Below the pieces are notes generated by a model, which saw only the letters and a program-made list of their open reading frames with translations, made no database searches and was not told where the DNA came from. 64,000 nt of DNA, taken from NCBI GenBank assembly GCA_031277615.1, contig JAITMC010000023.1, forward strand, positions 62,001-126,000, read 5' to 3'. Numbering within the stretch: position 1 is the stretch's first letter; each line of letters opens with the position of its first letter. The position numbers were made by a program, and so were the translations under genes. This DNA is from Chryseobacterium sp. (GTDB taxonomy: Bacteria > Bacteroidota > Bacteroidia > Flavobacteriales > Weeksellaceae). This document shows, piece after piece, positions 10,065-18,049 of this stretch.

Positions 10065-10094
10065 CAAAGATAGATGGTTTGAAGTGAAATGCAA
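10065..10094 (-). promoter_or_regulatory. Bacteroidetes-type promoter for the nucleoid-associated protein gene
   Basis: On the minus strand TTG (complement of 10092-10094) is followed after exactly 19 nt by TATCTTTG (complement of 10065-10072). This fits the TTG-N17-19-TAnnTTTG housekeeping consensus. The start codon at 10044 is about 20 nt downstream of the -7 box. Confidence 0.8.
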
Positions 10095-10271
10095 AAGACT
10101 ATTCAGCAGACAGGAAAATTCTGTTTTTAACCTTTTATTCATTTCATTTCGATAAAGACCATATCATTTTGAGGTGATTTCCAGGATTGGCAGCGCCAAC
10201 AAAAACAAAATAAACAACTAAATATCAATTAATTAAATAAAATAACTTTTCAAGGGAACGAGATTAGCATC

Positions 10272-10454
10272 ATGACCTTAAAACATCAACAAATGGATTT
10301 AAAAACCTTACACCGAATTGACAGACTCAGAAGATTAAGAAGCAGAGGACCGAAAACCCCGGAATGGCTGAAACCTTATCACCTTCTTTTCATGGCTTTT
10401 TTTACTGTTTTCATTATGGGAGCCATTCTTAAATTAATCGAACAAAATCATTGA
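10272..10454 (+). CDS. Small single-span membrane protein, module copy 1
   Basis: 60 residues: a strongly basic N-terminal half (RIDRLRRLRSRGPK) and one hydrophobic helix at about residues 37-54, ending in a short polar tail. A second in-frame ATG eight residues in could also be the start; there is no Shine-Dalgarno to decide. It is four bases upstream of the 118-residue gene and so probably translated with it. The same order (tiny basic single-span protein, then ~120-residue helical protein) recurs 400 bp downstream. I do not recognise the family. Confidence 0.55.
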   Translation: MTLKHQQMDLKTLHRIDRLRRLRSRGPKTPEWLKPYHLLFMAFFTVFIMGAILKLIEQNH

Positions 10455-10458
10455 TATT

Positions 10459-10815
10459 ATGAACTATTCAGATGCTGCTCAGGAAATCACCGAAATTCTT
10501 CCTGATTTTAAAAATAAACTAGCGCCCTTTATGCCGCAAAACCCACACAACGTCATCCGGACCTTTACCCAATGCATCAGGCAGATGATCCTGAACAATG
10601 AAAAATCCGGTCTGTTTAAAAGTCTTCAGGAAATGAACAGAATTTATTCAAATGGTGACATCGCTCTAAAAAATGCAGTTGAAAATATTTTCATCTATTC
10701 TCTGGACAATTTTACTGCATTCTGCCAACCGGAATACAGAAAAGTGATTTTTAGTCACATTTCAGAGGACCTCCGCAAGAGCTATTCAAGACAGATTTAC
10801 AACCATGGAATCTAG
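10459..10815 (+). CDS. Small helical protein, paralog of the 11.1-kb gene (DUF7674-like), module copy 1
   Basis: 118 residues, soluble, predicted mostly helical, no signal peptide. It shares with the gene at 11077-11472 the pattern M-x-x-IY-x-NG-...-EN-(I/L)F-...-S-...-F (here MNRIYSNGDIALKNAVENIF), followed by an aromatic and basic C-terminal helix. I associate this pattern with a family named DUF7674 that is common in Chryseobacterium, but this is from memory. Function is unknown. It begins 4 bp after the small membrane protein, suggesting translational coupling. Confidence 0.65.
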   Translation: MNYSDAAQEITEILPDFKNKLAPFMPQNPHNVIRTFTQCIRQMILNNEKSGLFKSLQEMNRIYSNGDIALKNAVENIFIYSLDNFTAFCQPEYRKVIFSHISEDLRKSYSRQIYNHGI

Positions 10816-10894
10816 TTTTATTACATTTTTTATCCGTTTCATTACAAAGTGTTTAAATTAAACAAAAATAAAAATAACTCACAATCAATAGATT

Positions 10895-11026
10895 ATGAAA
10901 AATAAAATCAGAAGAATTTCAGATTGGAAAACATGGAAAACCACGACCAACAGGCACAATTCAGAGATATTACTCACCCACATTGCTGTAATTGTCGGGG
11001 TATTTATTTTTGCAGCCTGTCTTTAA
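10895..11026 (+). CDS. Tiny single-span membrane protein, module copy 2 (43 aa)
   Basis: The ATG at 10895 opens a 43-codon frame ending in TAA at 11024-11026. The product has a basic, Trp-containing N-terminal half (KIRRISDWKTWK) and one hydrophobic helix at its very C-terminus (HIAVIVGVFIFAACL). Its architecture mirrors the 60-residue protein at 10272, and it likewise precedes a member of the ~120-residue helical family, 50 bp downstream. Sequence identity between the two small proteins is weak, so homology is suggested by layout rather than shown. A chance ORF is possible. Confidence 0.45.
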   Translation: MKNKIRRISDWKTWKTTTNRHNSEILLTHIAVIVGVFIFAACL

Positions 11027-11076
11027 ATTTTGGTATACATTTCGCTGCAATAAAAAGTGTTTGAAAAATCTTAATT

Positions 11077-11472
11077 ATGATGAAAGTACCAATGCAAACT
11101 ATTAATCAAAAAATAGCTGTTGAATACTTAAAATTTTTCTATCCTCCACTCAGAAACGAGATTACCCAGTTATCTGTTCAGGACAATTTTGCAGGCGTAA
11201 TCCAGGCAACAATCAATTACCTGAAAAATCTGCTACAGGAATCGAAGATCAATATCATCGCCCATCACATCAAACTGATGGACTGGATTTACAGAAACGG
11301 TAACTCATATGTAAGAACCGTGATTGAAAATCTCTTTGTAAGATCTTTTGAGAGCTTTAAAAAGCACGCGAGGATGGCTCACTGGAAACTGCTGTACCAG
11401 TATATGCCTGTAAGCTTTCAGATCATTTATAATGAACAGCAGAAGCAGGATGAAATATTCTTTAAAAAGTAA
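11077..11472 (+). CDS. Small helical protein, paralog of the 10.5-kb gene (DUF7674-like), module copy 2
   Basis: 131 residues, no signal peptide. The core MDWIYRNGNSYVRTVIENLF aligns with MNRIYSNGDIALKNAVENIF of the upstream paralog. The C-terminal half (WKLLYQYMPVSFQIIY) matches the position of the paralog's KVIFSHISEDLRKSYS. Two consecutive ATG codons (11077 and 11080) are possible starts. A strong terminator follows 17 bp after the stop, so this ends the small-gene cluster. Function unknown; the duplication makes a paired or competing role of the two copies plausible but unproven. Confidence 0.65.
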   Translation: MMKVPMQTINQKIAVEYLKFFYPPLRNEITQLSVQDNFAGVIQATINYLKNLLQESKINIIAHHIKLMDWIYRNGNSYVRTVIENLFVRSFESFKKHARMAHWKLLYQYMPVSFQIIYNEQQKQDEIFFKK

Positions 11473-11488
11473 TTTAATTTGTAAATAG

Positions 11489-11523
11489 ACTCCTCTGGTA
11501 TTTTTTGCCAGGGGAGTTTTTTT
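11489..11523 (+). terminator. Rho-independent terminator after the duplicated small-gene module
   Basis: ACTCCTCTGGT (11489-11499) pairs with GCCAGGGGAGT (11507-11517), including two G-U pairs, across a 7-nt loop and runs directly into seven T residues. Confidence 0.85.
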
Positions 11524-11953
11524 ATGCCTTAAAGATTAAAGTAGAAATTGAACCTGGGAAGACTAAATAAAATAAGTAAAGTTTAAAATAAGATTTGAAA
11601 GTTCAAAAATCAAATTTAGAAATTTAAACAAACTCTAACCTGACAAAGCAATACAAAAACAAAACGGTCTTTCTGGTCTCAAAAAGTCCAGTTCCAATGC
11701 ATTCTTATTTGCCGTTGTCATTATTTTTCAATTTCTAATGATGATATTAAGAGCCGGGATGAGCAACATCAGCAATTATTCTCTTTTCTTCCTACGTTTT
11801 TCCCGAAAATCAAAAAAAATGGAGGAATTCTAATAAAACATAATCCCCAATAAGTGAGTTACTTAATCATTAATCGGCATCAAAATCGCACCTTAATACT
11901 ATTCAAAGCACAGTTTTTCAAATCATATATTTCACCAATTAGTGCAAAACATG

Positions 11954-12170
11954 TATATTTGCAGCGAATAAAATGAACTTCCAATTTTCATTATCCCTGG
12001 ATTCTTTTGTGATCCAACGTCATGATAAGGCCGGAATAATTTTATGAGAAGCATAGGAAATTAACAGAGAGAGTCATAAAAATATTCACGATGTGTAATC
12101 AGATCATTAGAAATATCCTTCAAAACTGATCTGAGAGCAGGCTCCCTGAATATTTTTGGGGAGTTTTCTG
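11954..12170 (+). ncRNA. Candidate structured RNA upstream of the cytolysin-like genes
   Basis: In the 840-bp gap 11473-12315 there is no good ORF (the longest ATG frame here is 24 codons). A TATATTTG -7 box at 11954-11961 predicts a transcript from about 11968. Within it, TCAGATCA (12099-12106) pairs with TGATCTGA (12127-12134). AAAAATATTCA (12078-12088) is the exact complement of TGAATATTTTT (12147-12157), which also forms the loop between CTCCC (12142) and GGGGAG (12158). TTTTCTGTTTT follows. This gives a ~200-nt RNA with a terminator-like end and a possible pseudoknot. It could be an independent small RNA or a leader controlling the lipoprotein gene 145 bp further on. The 300 bp before it (11525-11950) show nothing recognisable. 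Confidence 0.4.
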
Positions 12171-12315
12171 TTTTCCAACGCCAATCATTCGTTTTATTTT
12201 AGAAAAAAACAGTAAAAGTACATTAATTAAAATACTGATTTCAAACAACTTAAAGTCAATGAATTTTCGGCTTGTCTGTAAAATAATGTTGACGAATTTA
12301 TTAAACTAATAATTT

Positions 12316-13395
12316 ATGAAAAAAATTAATTTCTCAGTTGCGTTATTAATTCTATCCGCAACAACAATAATTTCCTGCAGTCAGGAGATGAATGAAGATG
12401 TCCAGGAGATGACACAGAGTACGGCACAGTACAAAGGAAAAAATCCAACAGTGGCTTTACCTTCCAAAAGTCTGGCATATGATGAATCTTTAGTGAATGG
12501 AGTTTCGCAGCTGCTGTACAGCAAAACCGGCGATATTACGACATTAACGAGTGACCAGATGGTGGTTACCGCTCCCAACAAAACCTTTATAGGAGGAGTT
12601 TACAATTCAGCTACGCTGGATAACCTTACCTATACGCCGATCAGCTATCCGGTAAAGCCTATAACGGTTTCTTACTCTTTCCCTTCGGACTTCCTTGTTG
12701 ATACTATTGAAAAGCCTTCCCTTTCCAGCATGAGAGCATCAATATTCAAGGCGATGAAAGATGCTAATTTCAGCGGACAACAGTCATTAGGTTTTGATTA
12801 CGACATTAAGCAGTTTTCCTATTACAATGAGCTTAAACTGGCATTTGGTGCCAACGTTAATATCGGAAGTATATTCAGCATAGACATCAGCGGAAGTCAT
12901 AATAAAATCAAGAAGACAACCGGAATATTTGCCAAATTCTCCCAAAGGAATTTCACTGTTGATATGGATCTTCCTCCTAACGGAAATATCTTTCAAAATG
13001 AATCCGACCTGGGTCTGGCAGCTTCTAAAAACCCGGTATACATCAGCTCCATCACTTACGGAAGACTGGGAATTATCTCCCTGGAATCTGATTATTCCTA
13101 CAAGGAAACCTCTTTTGCCCTGAAAGCTGCCTTAACAGCTAAAGTAGTGAACGGTACATTGAGCATCGATGTGATGAGCAAGAAAATATTAGAGGAGGCT
13201 GAACTGAAGGTTTATATCCTTGGTGGGGTCGGATCAGATGCCGTACAGGTGGTGAACGGATATGAAGGCTTTATCAGCTTCATTGTAAACGGAGGCCAGT
13301 TTACCGCAAATGCACCGGGAGTTCCGATTCATTTTACCGCTTCTCATGCCGGCGATAACTCAGTATATTATACCACTTTCACCATTGAAAAGTAA
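12316..13395 (+). CDS. Cholesterol-dependent-cytolysin-like (CDCL) lipoprotein, short form
   Basis: 359 residues with a lipoprotein signal peptide (Cys21 after TIIS). The mature part follows the pore-forming core of CDCs in order: PITVSYSFP (115-123), KPSLSSMR (133-140), ELKLAFGANVN (172-182) preceding a helix-rich stretch equivalent to a transmembrane-hairpin region, FTVDMDLP (213-220; compare YTVSADLP in perfringolysin), ISSITYGR (243-250; compare SNVAYGR), an LGG turn (302-304), and PGVPIHFTASHAGDNSV (334-350; compare the perfringolysin segment ending in KDNSV). It stops where domain 4 would begin, so the cholesterol-binding undecapeptide domain is absent. Members of this family in related flavobacteria (Elizabethkingia) occur as short plus long pairs and are reported as pore-formers. 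The role here (competitor killing, host cell damage) is inferred. It is followed by its own terminator. Confidence 0.8.
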   Translation: MKKINFSVALLILSATTIISCSQEMNEDVQEMTQSTAQYKGKNPTVALPSKSLAYDESLVNGVSQLLYSKTGDITTLTSDQMVVTAPNKTFIGGVYNSATLDNLTYTPISYPVKPITVSYSFPSDFLVDTIEKPSLSSMRASIFKAMKDANFSGQQSLGFDYDIKQFSYYNELKLAFGANVNIGSIFSIDISGSHNKIKKTTGIFAKFSQRNFTVDMDLPPNGNIFQNESDLGLAASKNPVYISSITYGRLGIISLESDYSYKETSFALKAALTAKVVNGTLSIDVMSKKILEEAELKVYILGGVGSDAVQVVNGYEGFISFIVNGGQFTANAPGVPIHFTASHAGDNSVYYTTFTIEK

Positions 13396-13402
13396 TAATA
13401 AG

Positions 13403-13437
13403 AAGGCGTCGTAGTCTTAACGTATGACGCCTTTTTT
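13403..13437 (+). terminator. Terminator after the short CDC-like gene
   Basis: AAGGCGTCGTA (13403-13413) pairs with TATGACGCCTT (13423-13433) with one G-U, followed by a T-run. The short and long genes therefore probably have separate or partly separate transcripts. Confidence 0.8.
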
Positions 13438-13492
13438 AAATTCTTAATAGCTGTATCCATTGGTTCTTAAGACTGAATCACCGGATAATTAA

Positions 13493-13672
13493 TCTATCCT
13501 TTCAAGCGGTCATTACGATTCCTTCATACAGAATGTCCACAATACAATTACCGTGCAGATAAGAATCCTGATCAGGGATGAATTAAACCGGCTATCAGAA
13601 TTGATATCAATAACAGAATACGATCCAAAGGATGAAGTACTTTGGGGAAATATTGATTATTTCTACAGATAA
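13493..13672 (+). pseudogene. Possible gene remnant between the two CDC-like genes
   Basis: The 320-bp gap contains a 59-codon open frame without any in-frame ATG, from a TAA at 13490 to TAA at 13670. Its translation looks protein-like (an amphipathic stretch ILIRDELNRLSELISI, then DPKDEVLWGNIDYFYR at the end). It may be the 3' end of a decayed gene; it may also be chance. No family recognised. Confidence 0.25.
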
Positions 13673-13715
13673 TTCCGCAATATGAATTATTCACTTCGCT
13701 GTAAAAAAATAAAAA

Positions 13716-15269
13716 ATGAAAAAGAATATATCGCTATTAGCCTTATTTTGTCTGGCTATACTGGAAAGCTGTGCCAACGATCCTCTTCAAGCGGAAGGTC
13801 ATGATCAGCTGGCCCGTTCACCACAACAGGTTGTGAACATCACTTCATACGGAAGCTATCCTTCCTCGATCAACAGTAAAATGCTGAGCAAAACAACCAA
13901 TACTGAAGATGATTTTACGGAAATGAAACAGTTTGAATCTTCAGAATCCGCAGTGCTGCCCCATCTGAATACGTATATATTTCCAGGATCACTGCTGAAA
14001 GGAAATTCTATTCAGAATCTGGATTTTAAACCTATTGCGGCCTCCATAAAACCGATTACCGTATCCTTATCGATTCCGGCTCTGAATAAAAAGGCAGCCA
14101 TTACCATTGATAATCCTTCTTTATCAGCCACAAGACAGGCTGTACAGAATTATATTCAGACGGCTGATTTTACCCAGAACGGAACGTTGAACTACAGTAT
14201 TGAGCAGTTTACCTCCTATGACGAACTCAAAGTTGCTTTCGGATCGAATGTGAATACCAGGTCGCTGTTTGGTAAAAACAGTTCTTCCACCAATATTGAG
14301 GAAGGAATGATTTCCAAGAGAACAGGATTTTACATCAAGTTTTATCAGACTTCCTTTACGCTGGATATGGATATCCCGGCCGGAGGATCTCTTGTGAATG
14401 ATCATAATTTCGACAGTGGCGGCGTGGAGCCGGTTTATGTGAGTTCCATCTCTTACGGAAGGATGGGAATCTTATCCATTGAAACAAATGAGCAGGAAGA
14501 TACAGCCAAAAAAACGATCAATGAAACCTTCAGCAAACTGTTCGTAAAAGGGGAAAGCTACCTGACCGAGGAAGAAAAATCGTTCTTAAACGGAGCTGAT
14601 TTCAAGCTTTATCTGATCGGAGGAAACGGAGTAACGGCTGCCCAGTCTTTCCAGGGTTACCAGGCTTTTGTGAACCATGTTGCCAAAGGAACTTTCTCTA
14701 AAAGTGAGCCTGGAGTGCCGATTTTCTGCTCTTATTCTTATTTAAATGACAATTCACTCGTGAAAACAGTCTTTAAATTTGATATTAAAAAGAAACCGGT
14801 TTATGTAGAGCTTAAAGTAGATGGTGTTGAAAATTTCAGGGCTACATTCGGGGCCAATCAGGTTGGAAAAATGGGCAAAATAAAGCTTTTCTACTATGAC
14901 AGCCGGTCCAAAACCAAAACAATAGCTCCTCCTTACCTGAAGTTTAAGGTAAAGGCAGAACTTATATCATCCGGCGACAATATTATGAGCTTCAAAAGCC
15001 CGTTTATAGATCAGTATTCTTATCCTAAAGAGCTTACTTTCCATAATGCAGGCGGCGATATCTATACCGATGTGACCGGATTCTATTCACCGACCTGTCT
15101 GTTTGATATTTATAATCCGAATAATCCTCCTACGTGTAGTAATCCACGGAATGTTATTCTGGAAAATGTACTCACCAATTTTGTCAACGGGCAGAATCTC
15201 AGACAGACGGTAAACTATAAGTATACGATATTACCTGATCCTAATAACAATTATATCGTCGTTAATTAA
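13716..15269 (+). CDS. Cholesterol-dependent-cytolysin-like (CDCL) lipoprotein, long form
   Basis: 517 residues with a lipoprotein signal peptide (Cys19 after ILES). The CDC-type core matches the short neighbour step by step: KPITVSLSIP (112-121), NPSLSATRQAV (133-143), ELKVAFGSNVN (170-180), FTLDMDIP (214-221), VSSISYGR (242-249), LIGGNG (300-305), and PGVPIFCSYSYLNDNSL (332-348). Unlike the short form it has ~90 extra residues before the core and a C-terminal beta-rich domain of about 155 residues (362-517). That domain sits in the place of CDC domain 4 but shows no Trp-rich undecapeptide, so it should bind something other than by the classical cholesterol loop. Two Cys in the tail (461 and 474) could form a disulfide. 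The lipid anchor suggests a cell-surface start before release or transfer. Confidence 0.8.
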   Translation: MKKNISLLALFCLAILESCANDPLQAEGHDQLARSPQQVVNITSYGSYPSSINSKMLSKTTNTEDDFTEMKQFESSESAVLPHLNTYIFPGSLLKGNSIQNLDFKPIAASIKPITVSLSIPALNKKAAITIDNPSLSATRQAVQNYIQTADFTQNGTLNYSIEQFTSYDELKVAFGSNVNTRSLFGKNSSSTNIEEGMISKRTGFYIKFYQTSFTLDMDIPAGGSLVNDHNFDSGGVEPVYVSSISYGRMGILSIETNEQEDTAKKTINETFSKLFVKGESYLTEEEKSFLNGADFKLYLIGGNGVTAAQSFQGYQAFVNHVAKGTFSKSEPGVPIFCSYSYLNDNSLVKTVFKFDIKKKPVYVELKVDGVENFRATFGANQVGKMGKIKLFYYDSRSKTKTIAPPYLKFKVKAELISSGDNIMSFKSPFIDQYSYPKELTFHNAGGDIYTDVTGFYSPTCLFDIYNPNNPPTCSNPRNVILENVLTNFVNGQNLRQTVNYKYTILPDPNNNYIVVN

Positions 15270-15320
15270 AAGGAATACGATAAACGAACCACATCCTTCA
15301 AATATTCTAACTTTAATGAA

Positions 15321-15357
15321 CCAACTCCCCGAAAAATATTTCGGGGAGTTGGTGTTT
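15321..15357. terminator. Strong hairpin terminator between convergent genes
   Basis: CCAACTCCCCGAAA (15321-15334) and its exact complement TTTCGGGGAGTTGG (15339-15352) flank a 4-nt loop, followed by TGTTTTT on the plus strand. It ends the CDC-like transcript and may also block read-through from the opposite thioredoxin gene. Confidence 0.85.
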
Positions 15358-15386
15358 TTAATCAGACAAATCAGGTTTTACAAAAA

Positions 15387-15905
15387 TTATTTTTCCTTCT
15401 TCACGAATACTTTCTCAATAACCCTGAGTTCGTCTTTATTCATTTTTGAATTTTTTTCGAGTTTGGCCAGAAAGGTTGCTACTTCAGCAGGTGTTGCCGG
15501 TGAACCCAGATTTTCACTTCTGTCATCAAAGGAATTAGTCAGTACGTCACCTTTTGGGCCAATAATCAGCCAGAAAGGAAGTCCGGCATTTTCACCTTTA
15601 TAGCTGTTCATCAGTTCCTGTCCGCCCGGATTTTCAAGCTTTTTCTTTTCACCTCTTTCCTGAACATCAATATAGGCCGTGACAAAATTCTTATCAAAAA
15701 TAGGTTTCGTTTCCGGGAGATTCATGTTTTTCTCCATCAGCTTACACCATCCACACCATGAAGCATGGAAAACAAGCAATACGTTTTTATGTTCCGTCCG
15801 GGCCTGTGCGAGTGCTTTATTCAGCACCAGATCAGCTTTTTCCTGTGCTTTTCCGAACTGAAACAGCAGCAGCGAAGCAATAAGAATAATTTTAAAAGAT
15901 TTCAT
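15387..15905 (-). CDS. Secreted thioredoxin-like protein (thioredoxin_7 type)
   Basis: 172 residues with a signal peptide ending near residue 20 (FGKAQ) and a thioredoxin fold active site WCGWC, catalytic cysteines at 51 and 54. The later cis-proline region is GLPFWLIIGPKG. This resembles periplasmic DUF255/thioredoxin_7 proteins that reduce or oxidise disulfides in exported proteins. It is a single gene convergent with the long CDC-like lipoprotein, separated by a strong hairpin. A direct link between the two is not shown. Confidence 0.85.
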   Translation of the reverse strand: MKSFKIILIASLLLFQFGKAQEKADLVLNKALAQARTEHKNVLLVFHASWCGWCKLMEKNMNLPETKPIFDKNFVTAYIDVQERGEKKKLENPGGQELMNSYKGENAGLPFWLIIGPKGDVLTNSFDDRSENLGSPATPAEVATFLAKLEKNSKMNKDELRVIEKVFVKKEK

Positions 15906-16081
15906 TGGATTTTATTTTGGCTTATGTAATACGAATGTAGTTATTTTTCAGACTAAAAAGGTTTTTTAGTTTCCCGGTCCTATTATCGGCAGAAATAAAT
16001 TAAAAAAAGAAAAATTTTCATCACATAATGCACAATCATTAAACACTTTAGGGCATTTTAGTGAATTAATATCAATTTTGT

Positions 16082-16089
16082 TATATTTG
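16082..16089 (+). promoter_or_regulatory. -7 box in front of the ECF sigma gene
   Basis: TATATTTG fits TAnnTTTG and ends 10 nt before the ATG at 16100, so the transcript would have almost no leader. No TTG was found at the ideal distance. Confidence 0.45.
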
Positions 16090-16099
16090 AAAACGTTGC

Positions 16100-16615
16100 A
16101 TGTTAAATGGTTGCCGTTTTTTTAACTTGGACTCTTTATTTGAAAAATTATATGCCGGTTATAAGCATCAGGTCTTTTTTTTCGTGAAAAAATACGTTCA
16201 CGGACAGGATGATATTGAGGATATTGTACAGGATATTTTTGTTCACCTCTGGAAACACCGGGATGCTCTGGGCAGCAATACGGACGCCATTGTCTATAAG
16301 ACTGCCAAGCAGGAAATTGCCAATTTCTACAGAAAAAACAAGCTTTCCTTTACCGGTCTTGATGAAAATGGCATTCCCGATACCGAAAAGGAGGAGTATG
16401 ACGAGGAAGAATCCAGAAAACACCTGGAACAGATTGAAAGCTTACTAGATCAGGTTCCGGAGAAAAGCAAATCTTTTTTCCTTCAGCATAAAATCGGCGG
16501 CCAGAGCTATTCCCAGATTGCCGAAGAGAACCACATCTCTAAAAATGCTGTTGCCAAACACGTCAATAAAGTACTGAACCTGATCAAGACCCATCTACAT
16601 TTCTTCTTTCTGTAA
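16100..16615 (+). CDS. ECF-type RNA polymerase sigma factor
   Basis: 171 residues. Region 2 is visible at about residues 12-80: LFEKLYAGYKHQVFFFVKKY, then the DDIEDIVQDIFVHLWKHRD stretch that contacts core polymerase and the -10 element. Region 4 is at about 112-165, with the helix-turn-helix SYSQIAEENHISKNAVAKHV. This is the FecI-like group normally held by a FecR anti-sigma. Here the anti-sigma gene lies 2.9 kb downstream, with an S41 protease and a histidine phosphatase in between, and the TonB-linked receptor after it. It probably directs transcription from the two matched promoters at 18050 and 19461. Confidence 0.9.
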   Translation: MLNGCRFFNLDSLFEKLYAGYKHQVFFFVKKYVHGQDDIEDIVQDIFVHLWKHRDALGSNTDAIVYKTAKQEIANFYRKNKLSFTGLDENGIPDTEKEEYDEEESRKHLEQIESLLDQVPEKSKSFFLQHKIGGQSYSQIAEENHISKNAVAKHVNKVLNLIKTHLHFFFL

Positions 16616-16712
16616 GAAATACCGGAAAACAGACAGAGTACCAAAAGCAGAATAGATATAATCCTATTACTATAAATGCATATATTGTATGGTGATCATT
16701 AAAAACTAATCC

Positions 16713-17939
16713 ATGAAAAAATACTTGCTGATCCTTTTAATTTTACTGACAGGATTTCAGGGCTTTGCACAAACTAAATACCAAAAGGATTTTGAAGAAT
16801 TCTGGTCTGATATCAACAACCGGTATGCTTATTGGGATCAGCGGGATATTGACTGGAAAAAGGTACGGGAAATATACGCTCCCGAATCAAAAAAGATATC
16901 GAATGATGCCGAGTTTATTCAATTTCTTGAAAAGGTTCAGAACGAACTTTATGATCACCATTCATCACTGAATACCAATTTAAATACCTCCAACCGTCTG
17001 GTACCTTCCGGCTCCGATCTGTACGTAGAAAAAGAAGGAAATAAATATTTTATCCGGGATCTTAGAAAAGGCTTTGGTGCAGATCTGTCAGGATTAAAAA
17101 CAGGTATGGAGATCATTTTGTTCAACGGAAAGCCTGTTGATGAGCAAATCCGAAAATTCCTGCCCAAATTTACCACCCGCCCTACTCCTCAGATGTATCA
17201 GTATGCCCTGAATATGCTTTTTGCAGGAACCCATGATATCAAAAGAGAAATAACCGTAAACGAAAATCAAAAACCAAAAGTGTTTTATCCTGTGAATTAC
17301 AGCAACACTAACGAATTGCTGTTCAAAAAAATAATAGACGGACACACGGGCTATATTAAAATCAATAATTCTCTGGGAAACAACAATCTGATTGCAGAAT
17401 TTGATACAACGCTTGACAGTATGCTGCCATACAAAAATCTGGTCATCGATTTAACGGAAACACCGGGTGGAGGAAATTCTACTGTTGCACGGGCTATTAT
17501 GGGCAGGTTTGTCCGGCAGCCTTTACCTTACCAGATTCATGAATTTGATGAAAAAGAATATCAGACCAAAAGGCATTGGGTAGAATACGTAACGCCCAGA
17601 AAGGAAGTCTTTGAAGGAAATGTCTATCTTCTTGTCGGCCGCTGGACCGGAAGTATGGGAGAAGGCATCAGTATTGGTTTCGATGGAATGGGCAGAGCTT
17701 CTGTTATTGGAACAAAGATGGCTGGATTATTGGGAGCTATTTCCAATTTTCAGCTTACCAATACCAAAATCGGATTTCAGTTTCCAACAGAAAGGCTGTA
17801 TCACATTAACGGCACACCTAGAGAAAACTTTATTCCTCCGATAGCCACCCGGAACAGCGATGAAACAATTCAGAAAATCAGAGAAATTATTTCTGAAAAA
17901 GCCAATGCTTCCTCCGCGACACCTTTATTAAAGCATTAA
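16713..17939 (+). CDS. S41-family peptidase, secreted
   Basis: 408 residues with a signal peptide ending near residue 20 (QGFAQ). A PDZ-like region is at about 105-190, followed by the tail-specific protease core: LVIDLTETPGGGNS (243-256) and the nucleophile turn GRWTGSMGEG with Ser314. Family members cut peptides at C-terminal sequences in the periplasm or outside. Its position between the sigma factor and the phosphatase is unusual. It could process a protein of this uptake system or the FecR periplasmic domain, but it may just be a co-regulated peptidase. It follows the sigma gene by ~100 bp with no terminator seen. Confidence 0.85.
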   Translation: MKKYLLILLILLTGFQGFAQTKYQKDFEEFWSDINNRYAYWDQRDIDWKKVREIYAPESKKISNDAEFIQFLEKVQNELYDHHSSLNTNLNTSNRLVPSGSDLYVEKEGNKYFIRDLRKGFGADLSGLKTGMEIILFNGKPVDEQIRKFLPKFTTRPTPQMYQYALNMLFAGTHDIKREITVNENQKPKVFYPVNYSNTNELLFKKIIDGHTGYIKINNSLGNNNLIAEFDTTLDSMLPYKNLVIDLTETPGGGNSTVARAIMGRFVRQPLPYQIHEFDEKEYQTKRHWVEYVTPRKEVFEGNVYLLVGRWTGSMGEGISIGFDGMGRASVIGTKMAGLLGAISNFQLTNTKIGFQFPTERLYHINGTPRENFIPPIATRNSDETIQKIREIISEKANASSATPLLKH

Positions 17940-18049
17940 AACAACTTATTCAATTCGTGATCATTATTTAAAACATAAAGCAACTGAGCTTAATAAGAGC
18001 ATTTTTTTCATCACTTTTCGGATATAATTATTACAAAATGACGATTCAG

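Noticed and set aside
11525-11950. AT-rich gap searched for small genes and insertion sequences
   Set aside because: No ATG frame with protein-like composition, no inverted repeats and no target-site duplications were seen.
12130-12140. CTGAGAG in the RNA candidate, like the thi-box core
   Set aside because: No other TPP riboswitch elements and no thiamin genes nearby.
12285-12300. GTTGACGAATT shortly before the short CDC-like gene, similar to the first ECF promoter box
   Set aside because: The second box GCGTAATAGTA is missing at the required 10-nt distance; what follows is AT-rich without similarity.
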